Source: Rhizobium sp. FY34 (GTDB lineage Bacteria; Pseudomonadota; Alphaproteobacteria; Rhizobiales; Rhizobiaceae). From it: DNA of 64,000 bases. Position numbers and translations under genes: made by a program. Within the stretch, counting starts at the first letter, position 1; each line of letters opens with the position of its first letter. The stretch spans positions 213,996 to 277,995 of the forward strand of contig NZ_STFZ01000011.1 in the NCBI RefSeq assembly GCF_005222845.1, given 5' to 3'. The notes beneath the pieces were generated by a model. The model saw only the letters and a program-made list of their open reading frames with translations. It searched no databases and was not told where the DNA came from. Positions 18,399 through 26,194 of the stretch are shown here, piece after piece.

Positions 18399-19970
18399 TC
18401 AGGTGAAAGCGTCGGGCATGCTCTCCTTGCGCCGGGCGATGAAGGCCAGAAGAGCCTCGTCGATGGCAGGATCAAGCGGCGGCGCTTCGTAACTGTCGAG
18501 CCAGGAGCGGCAAAGGGCATTGGCGCGCTGTTCGATGCGCTTTTCGCCCTCGATTTCCCATTGCTCGAAGGAATTGTTGTCGGCAAGCGCCGAGCGATAG
18601 AAGGCCGTCTGGAAATGCGCCTGGGTATGGGCGCAGCCGAGATAATGCGCGCCGGGGCCAACCTCGCGGATGGCATCCATGGCCTGCCCCTCTTCGGAAA
18701 GATCGATTCCCGCCGCCATCTTCTGCATCATGCCGAGCTGATCCTGGTCGATCATGAATTTCTCATAGGAGGAGACAAGCCCCCCCTCCAGCCAGCCGGC
18801 GGCATGCAGTACGAAATTCGTGCCGGCCAGAAGCGTCGTATTCAGCGTATTGGCGCTTTCATGCGCCGCCTGCGCATCCGGCACCTTGGAGGCGCAGAGA
18901 GAGCCGCCGGTTCGAAACGGCAGGCCGAGACGGCGCGCCAGCTGAGCCGCTCCATAGGAGACAAGCGAGGGTTCTGGCGTGCCGAAGGTCGGTGCGCCAG
19001 ACTGCATGGAGATGGAAGCGGCAAACGTGCCGAACAGAACCGGCGCACCCGGTCGGATCAGCTGGGTGAAGGCGGCTCCAGCCAGCACTTCGGCGAGGAT
19101 CTGCGTCAGCGTTCCGGCGACCGTGACCGGGCTCATGGCCCCCGACAGGATGAAGGGCGACAGCACGCAGGCCTGGTTGTGGCGGGCATAGACCTTGGCG
19201 GCACCCAACATCGTCTCATCGAAGACCATCGGCGAATTGGCATTGATGAGGTTGAGCATGACCGTGTTGTTCTCGACGAAATCATCGCCGAACAGGATCT
19301 TGCACATGGCAACCGAATCTTCGGCGCGCTCCGGCGCCGTCACCGACCCCATGAAGGGCTTGTCGGAATATTTGATGTGGGAATAGACCATGTCGAGATG
19401 CCGCTTGTTGACCGGCACATCGACCGGCTCACACAGCGTTCCCCCCGAATGGTGCATGGAGGGCGCCATATAGGCAAGCTTCACGAAATTGCGGAAATCC
19501 TCGATCGTCGCATAGCGGCGGTTGCCATCCAGATCGCGCACGAAGGGAGGACCGTAAACGGGCGCAAACACGGTGGCATTGCCGCCGATCTGCACGCTGC
19601 GCGCCGGGTTTCGGGCATGCTGGGTAAACACCTGCGGCGCCGTCTTCAAAAGCGCGCGGCAGAGGCCCTTGGGGAAATGCACCCGCTCACCCTTCACATC
19701 GGCGCCCGCCTGGCGCCAGAGTTCGAGCGCTTCGGCATCGTCACGGAACTCGATGCCGATCTCCTCCAGGATCGTATCGGCATTGTGCTCGATGATCTGC
19801 AGGCCTTCCTCGTCCAGCACATCATAGACGGCGATCCTGCGCGAAATGTAGGGAAGCGACAGGCCCGGCCCGCCACCGGCACGCGAAGCGCGGCGTGCGG
19901 CCGCCCCGCGCTCTCCCCGTCCGCGACGGCTGCCTGCGGTGGTATCGGCTGGCTGGTTGATCTCGTCCAT
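18399..19970 (-). CDS. MttB-family corrinoid methyltransferase without pyrrolysine
   Basis: A 523-residue member of the trimethylamine methyltransferase family (COG5598) with no in-frame TAG, so it is a non-pyrrolysine type like MtgB of Desulfitobacterium, which demethylates glycine betaine. ATG 19970 has GAGGA 7 nt upstream. Residues about 15-36 are Arg/Gly-rich (SRRGRGERG, then RRASRAGGG), followed by the TIM-barrel region with GPPFVRDLDGNRRYAT and PDAQAAHESANT. It should pass a substrate methyl group to the corrinoid protein encoded divergently. The betaine substrate is inferred from neighbouring bmt, transporter and dmgdh. The TGA stop is followed by 33 open in-frame sense codons. Confidence 0.9.
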   Translation of the reverse strand: MDEINQPADTTAGSRRGRGERGAAARRASRAGGGPGLSLPYISRRIAVYDVLDEEGLQIIEHNADTILEEIGIEFRDDAEALELWRQAGADVKGERVHFPKGLCRALLKTAPQVFTQHARNPARSVQIGGNATVFAPVYGPPFVRDLDGNRRYATIEDFRNFVKLAYMAPSMHHSGGTLCEPVDVPVNKRHLDMVYSHIKYSDKPFMGSVTAPERAEDSVAMCKILFGDDFVENNTVMLNLINANSPMVFDETMLGAAKVYARHNQACVLSPFILSGAMSPVTVAGTLTQILAEVLAGAAFTQLIRPGAPVLFGTFAASISMQSGAPTFGTPEPSLVSYGAAQLARRLGLPFRTGGSLCASKVPDAQAAHESANTLNTTLLAGTNFVLHAAGWLEGGLVSSYEKFMIDQDQLGMMQKMAAGIDLSEEGQAMDAIREVGPGAHYLGCAHTQAHFQTAFYRSALADNNSFEQWEIEGEKRIEQRANALCRSWLDSYEAPPLDPAIDEALLAFIARRKESMPDAFT

Positions 19971-20107
19971 GATGTTTCCTCGCTCCCGTGCCGTTTCGCC
20001 CATGCCCACTCTGGCACATGCCTCACTTTGCCATGCTAGGCCAAGTTTTCGCAAATATCTGCCCGTCTGCGCCACGGCCTTGCGAAAGACGGACATGGAC
20101 CATTGCA

Positions 20108-20141
20108 AATGCGTCGCGAATGGTCACCCACTCGTCGCATT
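20108..20141. promoter_or_regulatory. candidate operator in the MttB/corrinoid divergent promoter
   Basis: CGTCGC occurs twice (20112-20117 and 20133-20138) exactly 21 bp apart, two helical turns, as AraC-type regulators often require. The same bases also form an imperfect dyad AATGCGtCG...CGtCGCATT. The site lies about midway in the 272-bp gap between the two divergent genes. A GlxA/GbdR-type regulator is encoded 10 kb away. This is inference from layout only. Confidence 0.35.
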
Positions 20142-20242
20142 CGTGCTGAAAATCGGAAACAGTTTGCAGTTAGACTGGGATCGGGCAAGCTGGAGGAGCA
20201 AGCCCACGCCTCATCGCGATTCTCCCACCCAAGGAGCTGACC

Positions 20243-20941
20243 ATGTCCGACGATGATATCATTCTGGCCGAACTGTCCGACGAGGAACTTGTGCAGCAGA
20301 TGCACGATGATCTCTATGATGGAATGAAGGAGGAGATCGAGGAGGCGACACATATCCTTCTCGAGCGCGGCTGGACGCCCTATGACATCCTGACCCAGGC
20401 GCTGGTCGAAGGTATGCGCATTGTCGGGATCGATTTCCGCGATGGCATTCTGTTTGTGCCGGAAGTTCTGCTGTCGGCCAATGCCATGAAGGCCGGCATG
20501 ACCATATTGCGGCCGCTGCTGATTGCCACCGGCGCGCCAAAGCTCGGCAAGATGGTGATCGGCACCGTCAAGGGCGACATTCACGACATCGGCAAGAACC
20601 TGGTGGGCATGATGATGGAGGGCGCCGGCTTCGACGTCGTCGATCTCGGCATCAACAATCCGGTCGAAAACTATCTCGATGCGCTGGAGCGGGAAAAGCC
20701 GGATATTCTCGGCATGTCGGCACTTTTGACGACGACCATGCCCTATATGAAGGTTGTCATCGATACGATGAAGGAAAAAGGCCTGCGCGATGACTATATC
20801 GTGCTGGTGGGCGGTGCGCCGCTGAATGAGGAATTCGGCAGGGCTGTCGGCGCGGATGCCTATTGTCGCGATGCCGCAGTGGCTGTGGAAACCGCCAAGG
20901 ACTATATCCGCCGCAAGCATAACAGTCTGGCGGCTGGCTGA
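20243..20941 (+). CDS. corrinoid methyl-carrier protein (MtgC/MttC-like)
   Basis: A B12-binding methyl carrier of 232 residues. The N-terminal helical cap (about residues 1-90) is followed by the cobalamin-binding Rossmann domain with GDIHDIGKNLV, the DXHXXG motif whose His ligates cobalt. AAGGAG lies 7 nt before the ATG. It accepts a methyl group from the MttB-family enzyme and hands it to the methyl-THF-forming transferase encoded downstream. First gene of the plus-strand island, transcribed divergently from MttB. Confidence 0.93.
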   Translation: MSDDDIILAELSDEELVQQMHDDLYDGMKEEIEEATHILLERGWTPYDILTQALVEGMRIVGIDFRDGILFVPEVLLSANAMKAGMTILRPLLIATGAPKLGKMVIGTVKGDIHDIGKNLVGMMMEGAGFDVVDLGINNPVENYLDALEREKPDILGMSALLTTTMPYMKVVIDTMKEKGLRDDYIVLVGGAPLNEEFGRAVGADAYCRDAAVAVETAKDYIRRKHNSLAAG

Positions 20942-20948
20942 GGCGGAA

Positions 20949-20977
20949 AAGGCCGGCCCTTCGAGGGGACCGGCCTT
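20949..20977. terminator. bidirectional-type hairpin
   Basis: AAGGCCGG (20949-20956) pairs with CCGGCCTT (20970-20977), with extra CCC/GGG pairing inside. On the minus strand TTTT follows, so it ends the entericidin-like transcript. On the plus strand it follows the corrinoid-protein stop, but the U-tract is poor. Confidence 0.65.
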
Positions 20978-20998
20978 CCATCCGGCCATGCCTGATGT

Positions 20999-21157
20999 TT
21001 AGCGAGCAGCGCGTTCTACGCTGCGGCCGGCATCCTGCGTGGCATTGACGGTATTTGCCGTATCGCGGCCAACGCCACGGATCGTATTGCCGCAGGAAGA
21101 GAGCGTAACCATCGTTGCGCAAAGAGCCGCAATTACGGTGAATGTCTTGGCCGTCAT
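20999..21157 (-). CDS. entericidin-type small lipoprotein
   Basis: A 52-residue protein with a signal peptide and lipobox (TLSSC), then the entericidin pattern NTIRGVGRDTANT plus a charged tail. The start ATG 21157 has GGAG 9 nt upstream. Entericidin A/B family members are small membrane lipoproteins of unclear role in alphaproteobacteria; the toxin/antidote role known in enterobacteria need not apply. It is inserted on the opposite strand inside the corrinoid island, between the corrinoid-protein and DUF1638 genes. Confidence 0.8.
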   Translation of the reverse strand: MTAKTFTVIAALCATMVTLSSCGNTIRGVGRDTANTVNATQDAGRSVERAAR

Positions 21158-21175
21158 AGTGTTTACTCCGGTGGA

Positions 21176-21814
21176 ATGGGTCAAAAAATCGTGTCGGAAT
21201 GTTTGGTTCCGCCTGTGGAACGTTCGAAACGCGAAAAGGTTCACGTGATTGCGTGCGGCGCGCTTGCCCGCGAGATTCTTGCCGTCTGTTCGCAGCACGG
21301 GCTCGACCATATCGACCTGCATTGTCTGCCGGCGATCTGGCATGCTTATCCGCAAAAGATCGTTCCGGGGCTTGAGGCAGCCCTCGTTGCGGCGCGGGCA
21401 ACAGGCTTTAAGACGATCTTCTTTGCCTATGCCGATTGCGGCACCGGCGGCGACATCGACAGGCTGTGTGCCCGCGAAGGCATCCGCCGCATTGAAGGAC
21501 CGCACTGTTATTCCTTCTTTTCCGGCAATGCCGCCTTCGAGGCCCGTGCCGACGAGGATGTGACGTCCTTCTTTCTCACCGATTTCCTTGCCCGCCAGTT
21601 CGAGGCCTTCGTGATCGAACCGCTGGGCCTTAACCGGCACCCGGAGTTGAAGGACATGTATTTCGGCAATTACAAAAAGCTCGTCTACCTGGCGCAGGAG
21701 GAAGACGAGGCACTTGTGGCCAAGGCGCGCGATGCAGCGGCCTATCTCGGCCTCGCTTACGAATACCGCCTCACCGGCTATGGCGACCTGCCGGACGCAT
21801 TATCAACAGTTTAA
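21176..21814 (+). CDS. DUF1638 domain protein
   Basis: A 212-residue cytosolic protein with the DUF1638 pattern: VIACGALAREILAV near the N terminus, then a Cys/His-rich centre (YADCGTGGDID, EGPHCYSFF) that could bind a metal. DUF1638 genes are often found beside methylamine and corrinoid methyltransferases, but their reaction is unknown. The start is uncertain: ATG 21176 lies only 18 bp from the divergent entericidin start, and GTG codons at 21191 or slightly further down are possible. Context supports a role in the corrinoid pathway. Confidence 0.82.
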   Translation: MGQKIVSECLVPPVERSKREKVHVIACGALAREILAVCSQHGLDHIDLHCLPAIWHAYPQKIVPGLEAALVAARATGFKTIFFAYADCGTGGDIDRLCAREGIRRIEGPHCYSFFSGNAAFEARADEDVTSFFLTDFLARQFEAFVIEPLGLNRHPELKDMYFGNYKKLVYLAQEEDEALVAKARDAAAYLGLAYEYRLTGYGDLPDALSTV

Positions 21815-21873
21815 CCCTTTCTTGGCCGGCCTATCGCTAAGGATAGCGCCAAACTGAAAAGGTGGGCGAAACC

Positions 21874-22650
21874 ATGCACGAAAAGCATCCGGCAAGACTA
21901 GTGGTGATGACGGCCGGCGGAGCAAACCCGCAAGCCATGATCAACCTGCTGTCGCAGCATTTTGCCCATCTGCATGTGATCGAGGAGGCTTACGAGACGA
22001 AGGGCGAATTGCTCAAGCGTCGTGCCGCCAAGCTCGGTTGGCCTGTGGCGCTCGGCCAATTGGGCACGATGATCGTCTCGCGGCTTGGCAAGAGGGCGGC
22101 TGCCGCCCGAGCAAGGGAGATCCTGGACGAATATGATCTCTCGGCAATGCAGGACCCTACCGTGGCGCTCACATCCGTTGCCTCGCTCAATGATGCAGAG
22201 ACGCTGTCTGCCCTGCAAAGACTGAAACCCGATCTGGTCTTCACCATTTCCTGCCGGCTTTTGACGCGCGCCACACTTACCGCCATTCCCTGCCCGATCG
22301 TCAATTTCCATGCCGGCATAAACCCCATCTATCGCGGCCAGATGGGCGGCTATTGGGCGCGCATCGAAGATGACGAACAGAATTTCGGGGCAACGCTGCA
22401 TCTGGTCGATGCGGGCACCGATACCGGCGCGACACTGGCGGAAGTGCGCGTCAAACCCGACCGGCGCGACACGATCTCCACCTATCCGCTGCTGCTGACG
22501 GCCGCCGGTGCGCAGATGACAGCGCGGGTGCTGAAAGACGTGGCAGACGGCAAGGCCATCCCCTACAAGCAGATGGGTCGGTCTGCCCTGCGCTTTCCAC
22601 CAACGATCTGGACCTATCTCTATCACGGGGTCCGACGCGGCATCTGGTGA
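21874..22650 (+). CDS. formyltransferase-domain protein
   Basis: A protein of about 258 residues whose C-terminal two-thirds resembles formyl_transf_N enzymes (PurN/PurU/Fmt). It has NFHAGINPIYRGQMGGYW in the place of the catalytic Asn-His block, and LVDAGTDTGATL with the family Asp. The N-terminal 80 residues carry no ACT domain that I recognise, unlike PurU. I prefer ATG 21874 to GTG 21862 because GGTGGG is then well placed. In this island it might release formate from 10-formyl-THF, freeing THF for methyl acceptance. That is inference. Confidence 0.78.
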   Translation: MHEKHPARLVVMTAGGANPQAMINLLSQHFAHLHVIEEAYETKGELLKRRAAKLGWPVALGQLGTMIVSRLGKRAAAARAREILDEYDLSAMQDPTVALTSVASLNDAETLSALQRLKPDLVFTISCRLLTRATLTAIPCPIVNFHAGINPIYRGQMGGYWARIEDDEQNFGATLHLVDAGTDTGATLAEVRVKPDRRDTISTYPLLLTAAGAQMTARVLKDVADGKAIPYKQMGRSALRFPPTIWTYLYHGVRRGIW

Positions 22651-22759
22651 GCCCTGGCTTTCCTGCGTCCTCACTTCGTAATTGCGGCATCCGGCGTCGT
22701 GCGCGGTGTAGTCAAGCCGGGTTTTGACGTGCATTCTGCACATCAACGGGAGGCATGTC

Positions 22760-23062
22760 ATGGCGGATCGCATCGTCGTTTTCTGGCGAGACATTCCAGC
22801 GCAGGTCATCATCAAAAAGGGTCGCCAGACCGCCAAGCGCGAGCTGTCGCTGCGCTTCACCGAGGCGATCGACATGGCTGCCATGCGCACCGGCGCCGCT
22901 GAAACCGACGATTACCTCGCCGAATGGCGCAAGGCCGATCCGATCCCCGTATCCGATGATCTGGAAGCCGAAGCAGACCGGGCGGCGGATGAACTGGAGA
23001 CGGCCTATGACAAGGCCCGGCTTGTGGCGCTGGTGAAAGCCGGAGGCCGGGACAATGGCTGA
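22760..23062 (+). CDS. small 'virulence factor' domain protein (PF13769-like)
   Basis: A 100-residue protein that opens with RIVVFWRDIPAQVIIKKG and continues with RFTEAIDMAAMR and DDYLAEWR, the pattern of the small family named 'virulence factor' in Pfam. That name says little: no toxin or secretion signal is present. GGGAGG lies upstream of ATG 22760. Its last 8 nt overlap the MetV-like gene, so the two are translationally coupled. It may be an adaptor or subunit in methyl-THF oxidation (inference). Confidence 0.8.
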   Translation: MADRIVVFWRDIPAQVIIKKGRQTAKRELSLRFTEAIDMAAMRTGAAETDDYLAEWRKADPIPVSDDLEAEADRAADELETAYDKARLVALVKAGGRDNG

Positions 23063-23645
23063 TGGCAAACTGCAGGTCGGCAATGCCGCGCCCCGCGCCA
23101 AGGCGGCAACCGGCGACTATATGCCCGCCGACGTCTCGCCCAACCGGCGCGTCCAGCGACGCTATTCGATCCGCCTCTGGTCAGTGCGCCATGCGCGCCT
23201 GCTCGAATGGTTCTATGCCCGCTTTGCCAAGGCCTTCCTGCTGCTGCATCCGCTGTGGAAGGCGCTCGGCTATCAGCGGGTCGAGGCGCCGGTCACCTTT
23301 GTCGAAAAGCATGTGAAAGGCCTGCTGTTTGACTGTCGCATGTGCGGCCAATGCGTGCTGTCATCGACAGGCATGTCGTGCCCGATGAACTGTCCGAAAC
23401 AGTTGCGCAACGGGCCCTGCGGCGGCGTGCGTGCCAATGGCAATTGCGAGGTGGAACCGGACATGCCCTGCGTCTGGATGAAGGCCTGGGAAGGGTCACG
23501 CAGCATGATGGCCGGCGATGCGATCATGGCGGTGCAGAAGCCCGTCAACCAGTCGCTGCGCGAGACCTCGTCCTGGCTGCGGGTCACGGCGCAGGCGGCA
23601 AGCGAAGCCGATGCCGATCGCGCCACAAAAAGCCAAGGGACCTGA
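23055..23645 (+). CDS. MetV-like / MTHFR C-terminal zinc or Fe-S protein
   Basis: A 196-residue protein with the Cys-rich core of the MTHFR_C (PF12225) family: CRMCGQCVLSSTGMSC, then CPKQLRNGPCGG and a final NCEV. In acetogens the equivalent MetV pairs with MetF and carries a cluster for electron transfer to or from the methylene-THF reductase. Here it directly precedes metF (4-nt gap) and overlaps the preceding gene. Its presence suggests that MetF works in a non-standard, probably oxidative, direction with an electron carrier other than NADH (inference). Confidence 0.85.
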   Translation: MADGKLQVGNAAPRAKAATGDYMPADVSPNRRVQRRYSIRLWSVRHARLLEWFYARFAKAFLLLHPLWKALGYQRVEAPVTFVEKHVKGLLFDCRMCGQCVLSSTGMSCPMNCPKQLRNGPCGGVRANGNCEVEPDMPCVWMKAWEGSRSMMAGDAIMAVQKPVNQSLRETSSWLRVTAQAASEADADRATKSQGT

Positions 23646-23649
23646 TGCG

Positions 23650-24780
23650 ATGACAGACGGTGCGCGCCATCCTGACGAAAATCCCCAGGGCGTGCATCTA
23701 CCGCTCGATCCCCTGCCCGGCCATTCCTCGCAAGGCCGACTGGAGCGGGTGCTGCGACGCGGCGAATTTGCCGTGACCGCCGAGCTTAATCCACCCGACA
23801 GCGCAGACCCTGAAGATGTCTATGCCCGCGCCAAGGTGTTTGACGGCTGGGTGGACGGCATCAATGCGGTGGATGCCTCAGGCGCAAATTGCCACATGTC
23901 CTCGGTCGGCATCTGCGCCCTTCTGACGCGCATGGGCTATACGCCGATCATGCAGATCGCCTGCCGCGACAGGAACCGCATCGCCATTCAGGGTGACGTG
24001 CTGGGAGCGGCAGCCATGGGCGTTGCCAATATCCTGTGCCTGACGGGCGATGGCGTGCAGGCGGGCGACCAGCCGGGCGCAAAGCCGGTGTTTGATCTCG
24101 ATTGCATGTCGCTTCTGGAAACCATCCGCACCATGCGCGATGAAAGCCGCTTTCTTTCCGGCCGCAAGCTTTCAACGCCACCGCGCGTGTTTCTCGGCGC
24201 CGCCATCAATCCCTTTGCACCACCTTACGATTTCCGCCCCTACCGGCTTGCAAAGAAGATCGTCGCCGGCGCCCAGTTCGTGCAGAGCCAGTACTGTTTC
24301 GATGTGCCGATGTTTCGCACCTACATGGACAAGGTGCGCGAGCTTGGCCTGCACGAGCATTGCCATATCCTTGTCGGCGTCGGCCCGCTCGCATCCGCCA
24401 AAACCGCCCGCTGGATCCGCGCCAATGTGCCGGGCATCCATATTCCCGATGCCATCATTGCCCGTCTGGAAGGTGCTGCCGACCAGAAGCGCGAAGGCAA
24501 GCAGCTCTGCATCGACATCATCAACGAGGTCAAGGAAATCAAGGGCGTCTCGGGCATTCACGTGATGGCCTATAGGCAGGAGGAGTTTGTCGCCGAGATC
24601 GTCCATGAAAGCGGCGTGCTTAAGGGCCGCAAACCCTGGACGCGCGAACCGGCACAGGATGTGCGCAAGGTCGCCGATCGCTTGACCGACATCATGGACC
24701 GGCCCGTGGAGCACCAGCAGGATATGGCCGGTCGTGCCGCCGCTGCGCCGGGTTCCCCAATGGAATCAGCCGGCCAGTAG
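23650..24780 (+). CDS. methylenetetrahydrofolate reductase (MetF family)
   Basis: A PF02219 TIM-barrel flavoprotein of 376 residues. Recognisable blocks are VTAELNPPDSADPED at the N terminus, NILCLTGDGVQAGDQPG and GAQFVQSQYCFDV. The start ATG 23650 follows the MetV-like stop by 4 nt. In an island that makes methyl-THF by demethylation, the enzyme would oxidise methyl-THF to methylene-THF for serine and formate metabolism, rather than feeding methionine synthesis. A separate biosynthetic metF probably exists elsewhere (inference). Confidence 0.92.
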   Translation: MTDGARHPDENPQGVHLPLDPLPGHSSQGRLERVLRRGEFAVTAELNPPDSADPEDVYARAKVFDGWVDGINAVDASGANCHMSSVGICALLTRMGYTPIMQIACRDRNRIAIQGDVLGAAAMGVANILCLTGDGVQAGDQPGAKPVFDLDCMSLLETIRTMRDESRFLSGRKLSTPPRVFLGAAINPFAPPYDFRPYRLAKKIVAGAQFVQSQYCFDVPMFRTYMDKVRELGLHEHCHILVGVGPLASAKTARWIRANVPGIHIPDAIIARLEGAADQKREGKQLCIDIINEVKEIKGVSGIHVMAYRQEEFVAEIVHESGVLKGRKPWTREPAQDVRKVADRLTDIMDRPVEHQQDMAGRAAAAPGSPMESAGQ

Positions 24781-24875
24781 CCTGAGAATTTTTGAACGAA
24801 CGACGCGACAGGACCAGAAGCACACATGAAAAATACCGGCGCATGCTGCCGGATCAACCGGAGGGAATGCCTGCC

Positions 24876-25838
24876 ATGACACGCACCATCGTCGCATCCG
24901 CCACCCGTGAAATCGTCATCGGCTTCGATCAGCCCTTCTGCGTCATCGGCGAGCGGATCAACCCGACCGGCCGCAAGAAGCTTGCGGCAGAAATGATCGA
25001 GGGCAATTTCGACACGGTGATCAAGGACGCGCTGGAGCAGGTCGCAGCAGGCGCCACCATGCTCGATGTCAATGCCGGCGTCACCTCCGTCAACCCGAAC
25101 GAGACCGAGCCGGCGCTGCTCATCAAGACACTGGAGATCGTGCAGAACCTCGTCGATGTGCCGCTCTCCATCGACAGTTCCGTGACTGCGGCCATCGAGG
25201 CGGCGCTGAAGGTCGCCAAGGGGCGGCCGCTGGTCAATTCCGTGACCGGCGAGGAGGAAAAGCTCGAGGCCATCCTGCCGCTTTGTGCCAAATACAATGT
25301 GCCGGTGGTGGCGATTTCCAATGACGAGACCGGGATTTCGATGGACCCTGACGTGCGCTTTGCGGTGGCCAAGAAAATCGTCGAGCGCGCCATGGACTAC
25401 GGCATCAAACCCTATGACGTGGTGGTCGATCCGCTGGTCATGCCGATCGGTGCGCTAGGCGATGCAGGCCGGCAGGTCTTTGCGCTGTTGCGCCGCCTGC
25501 GCGAGGAGTTGAAGGTCAACACCACCTGCGGCCTTTCCAATGTCTCCTTCGGCCTGCCGCACCGCCATGGCATCAATGCCGGTTTCATCCCGATGGTCAT
25601 CGGTGCCGGCATGACATCGGCGATCATGAACCCCTGCCGGCCGCAGGAAATGGAGGCGGTGCGCGCCGCCAATGTGCTGAACGGCACCGATGCCAATTGC
25701 GCCCAGTGGATCATGACCTATCGCGACTACAAGCCCGCAGAAGGCGGAGCAGCATCCCTCGCCTCTCCTGCCGGTGGTGGCGGCGGGCGCCGTGGCGGAC
25801 GGGCTGCCCGTGCCGGGGCCGGCGCGGCGACGGAGTGA
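24876..25838 (+). CDS. methyltetrahydrofolate:corrinoid methyltransferase (MtgA/MeTr-like)
   Basis: A pterin-binding-fold methyltransferase of about 320 residues. Features are FCVIGERINPTGRKK, the substrate-pocket VNAGV, and CGLSNVSFGLPHR, all typical of AcsE/MtgA enzymes that move methyl between corrinoid protein and THF. GGAGGG precedes ATG 24876; ATG 24867 is too close to it. The last 25 residues form a Gly/Arg-rich tail (GGGGGRRGGRAARAG). It would close the demethylation cycle by forming methyl-THF for MetF. Confidence 0.92.
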   Translation: MTRTIVASATREIVIGFDQPFCVIGERINPTGRKKLAAEMIEGNFDTVIKDALEQVAAGATMLDVNAGVTSVNPNETEPALLIKTLEIVQNLVDVPLSIDSSVTAAIEAALKVAKGRPLVNSVTGEEEKLEAILPLCAKYNVPVVAISNDETGISMDPDVRFAVAKKIVERAMDYGIKPYDVVVDPLVMPIGALGDAGRQVFALLRRLREELKVNTTCGLSNVSFGLPHRHGINAGFIPMVIGAGMTSAIMNPCRPQEMEAVRAANVLNGTDANCAQWIMTYRDYKPAEGGAASLASPAGGGGGRRGGRAARAGAGAATE

Positions 25839-25985
25839 GTGCCATGTCGAGACGATATACGCGCATCGCGACTCCAGCTACGGTCCGGCTTCAACTGCTA
25901 ATAGACGAAAAGGCGGAATGCCAATCTGCCTGCGTCACCAGCCCGTTCATGAGGAGCTGGGTTTCGGCGACAGAAAGGCCGCAAG

Positions 25986-26099
25986 ATGCAGTATGACTGG
26001 AGCGGGAGCGATTACCGCCGTCGCATGTTTGTTCGCCTCGGCTTTGTAATCGCGTCAGCCACGGCCCTATTGGCCGTTACTCTTGTGAAATTGATCTAA
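25986..26099 (+). CDS. 37-aa single-span membrane protein
   Basis: A short open frame between the methyltransferase and activator genes: MQYDWSGSDYRRRMF, then one hydrophobic segment (FVIASATALLAVTLV) and KLI before TAA. A positive cluster before the segment suggests N-in topology. AAAGG lies about 9 nt before the ATG. It is too short for homology claims. It could be a membrane anchor for the pathway, or chance. The flanking roughly 350 bp otherwise hold no convincing gene. Confidence 0.5.
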   Translation: MQYDWSGSDYRRRMFVRLGFVIASATALLAVTLVKLI

Positions 26100-26194
26100 G
26101 CGTTCGTCTGGGTCCCACCGCCGGTCACGACGTGACTGGCTGTGGGGCCTGAGACCACCCAAGAACCGCGTTCCTCGATCGTTAAGCGTAAGCC

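Noticed and set aside
18399..19970. Possible pyrrolysine in the MttB-family gene
   Set aside because: There is no in-frame TAG in the gene, and no pyl genes are in the window. The stop is TGA at the normal end of the protein.
18270..20039. Long plus-strand frame of 589 codons opposite the MttB-family gene
   Set aside because: An antisense shadow caused by high GC at third positions. It has no family resemblance or start signal, and the minus-strand gene is clearly real.
25844..25996. 51-codon frame right after the methyl-THF transferase gene
   Set aside because: It has GGAG nearby but an unremarkable composition, and it overlaps the better 37-codon membrane frame. Too little support to call.
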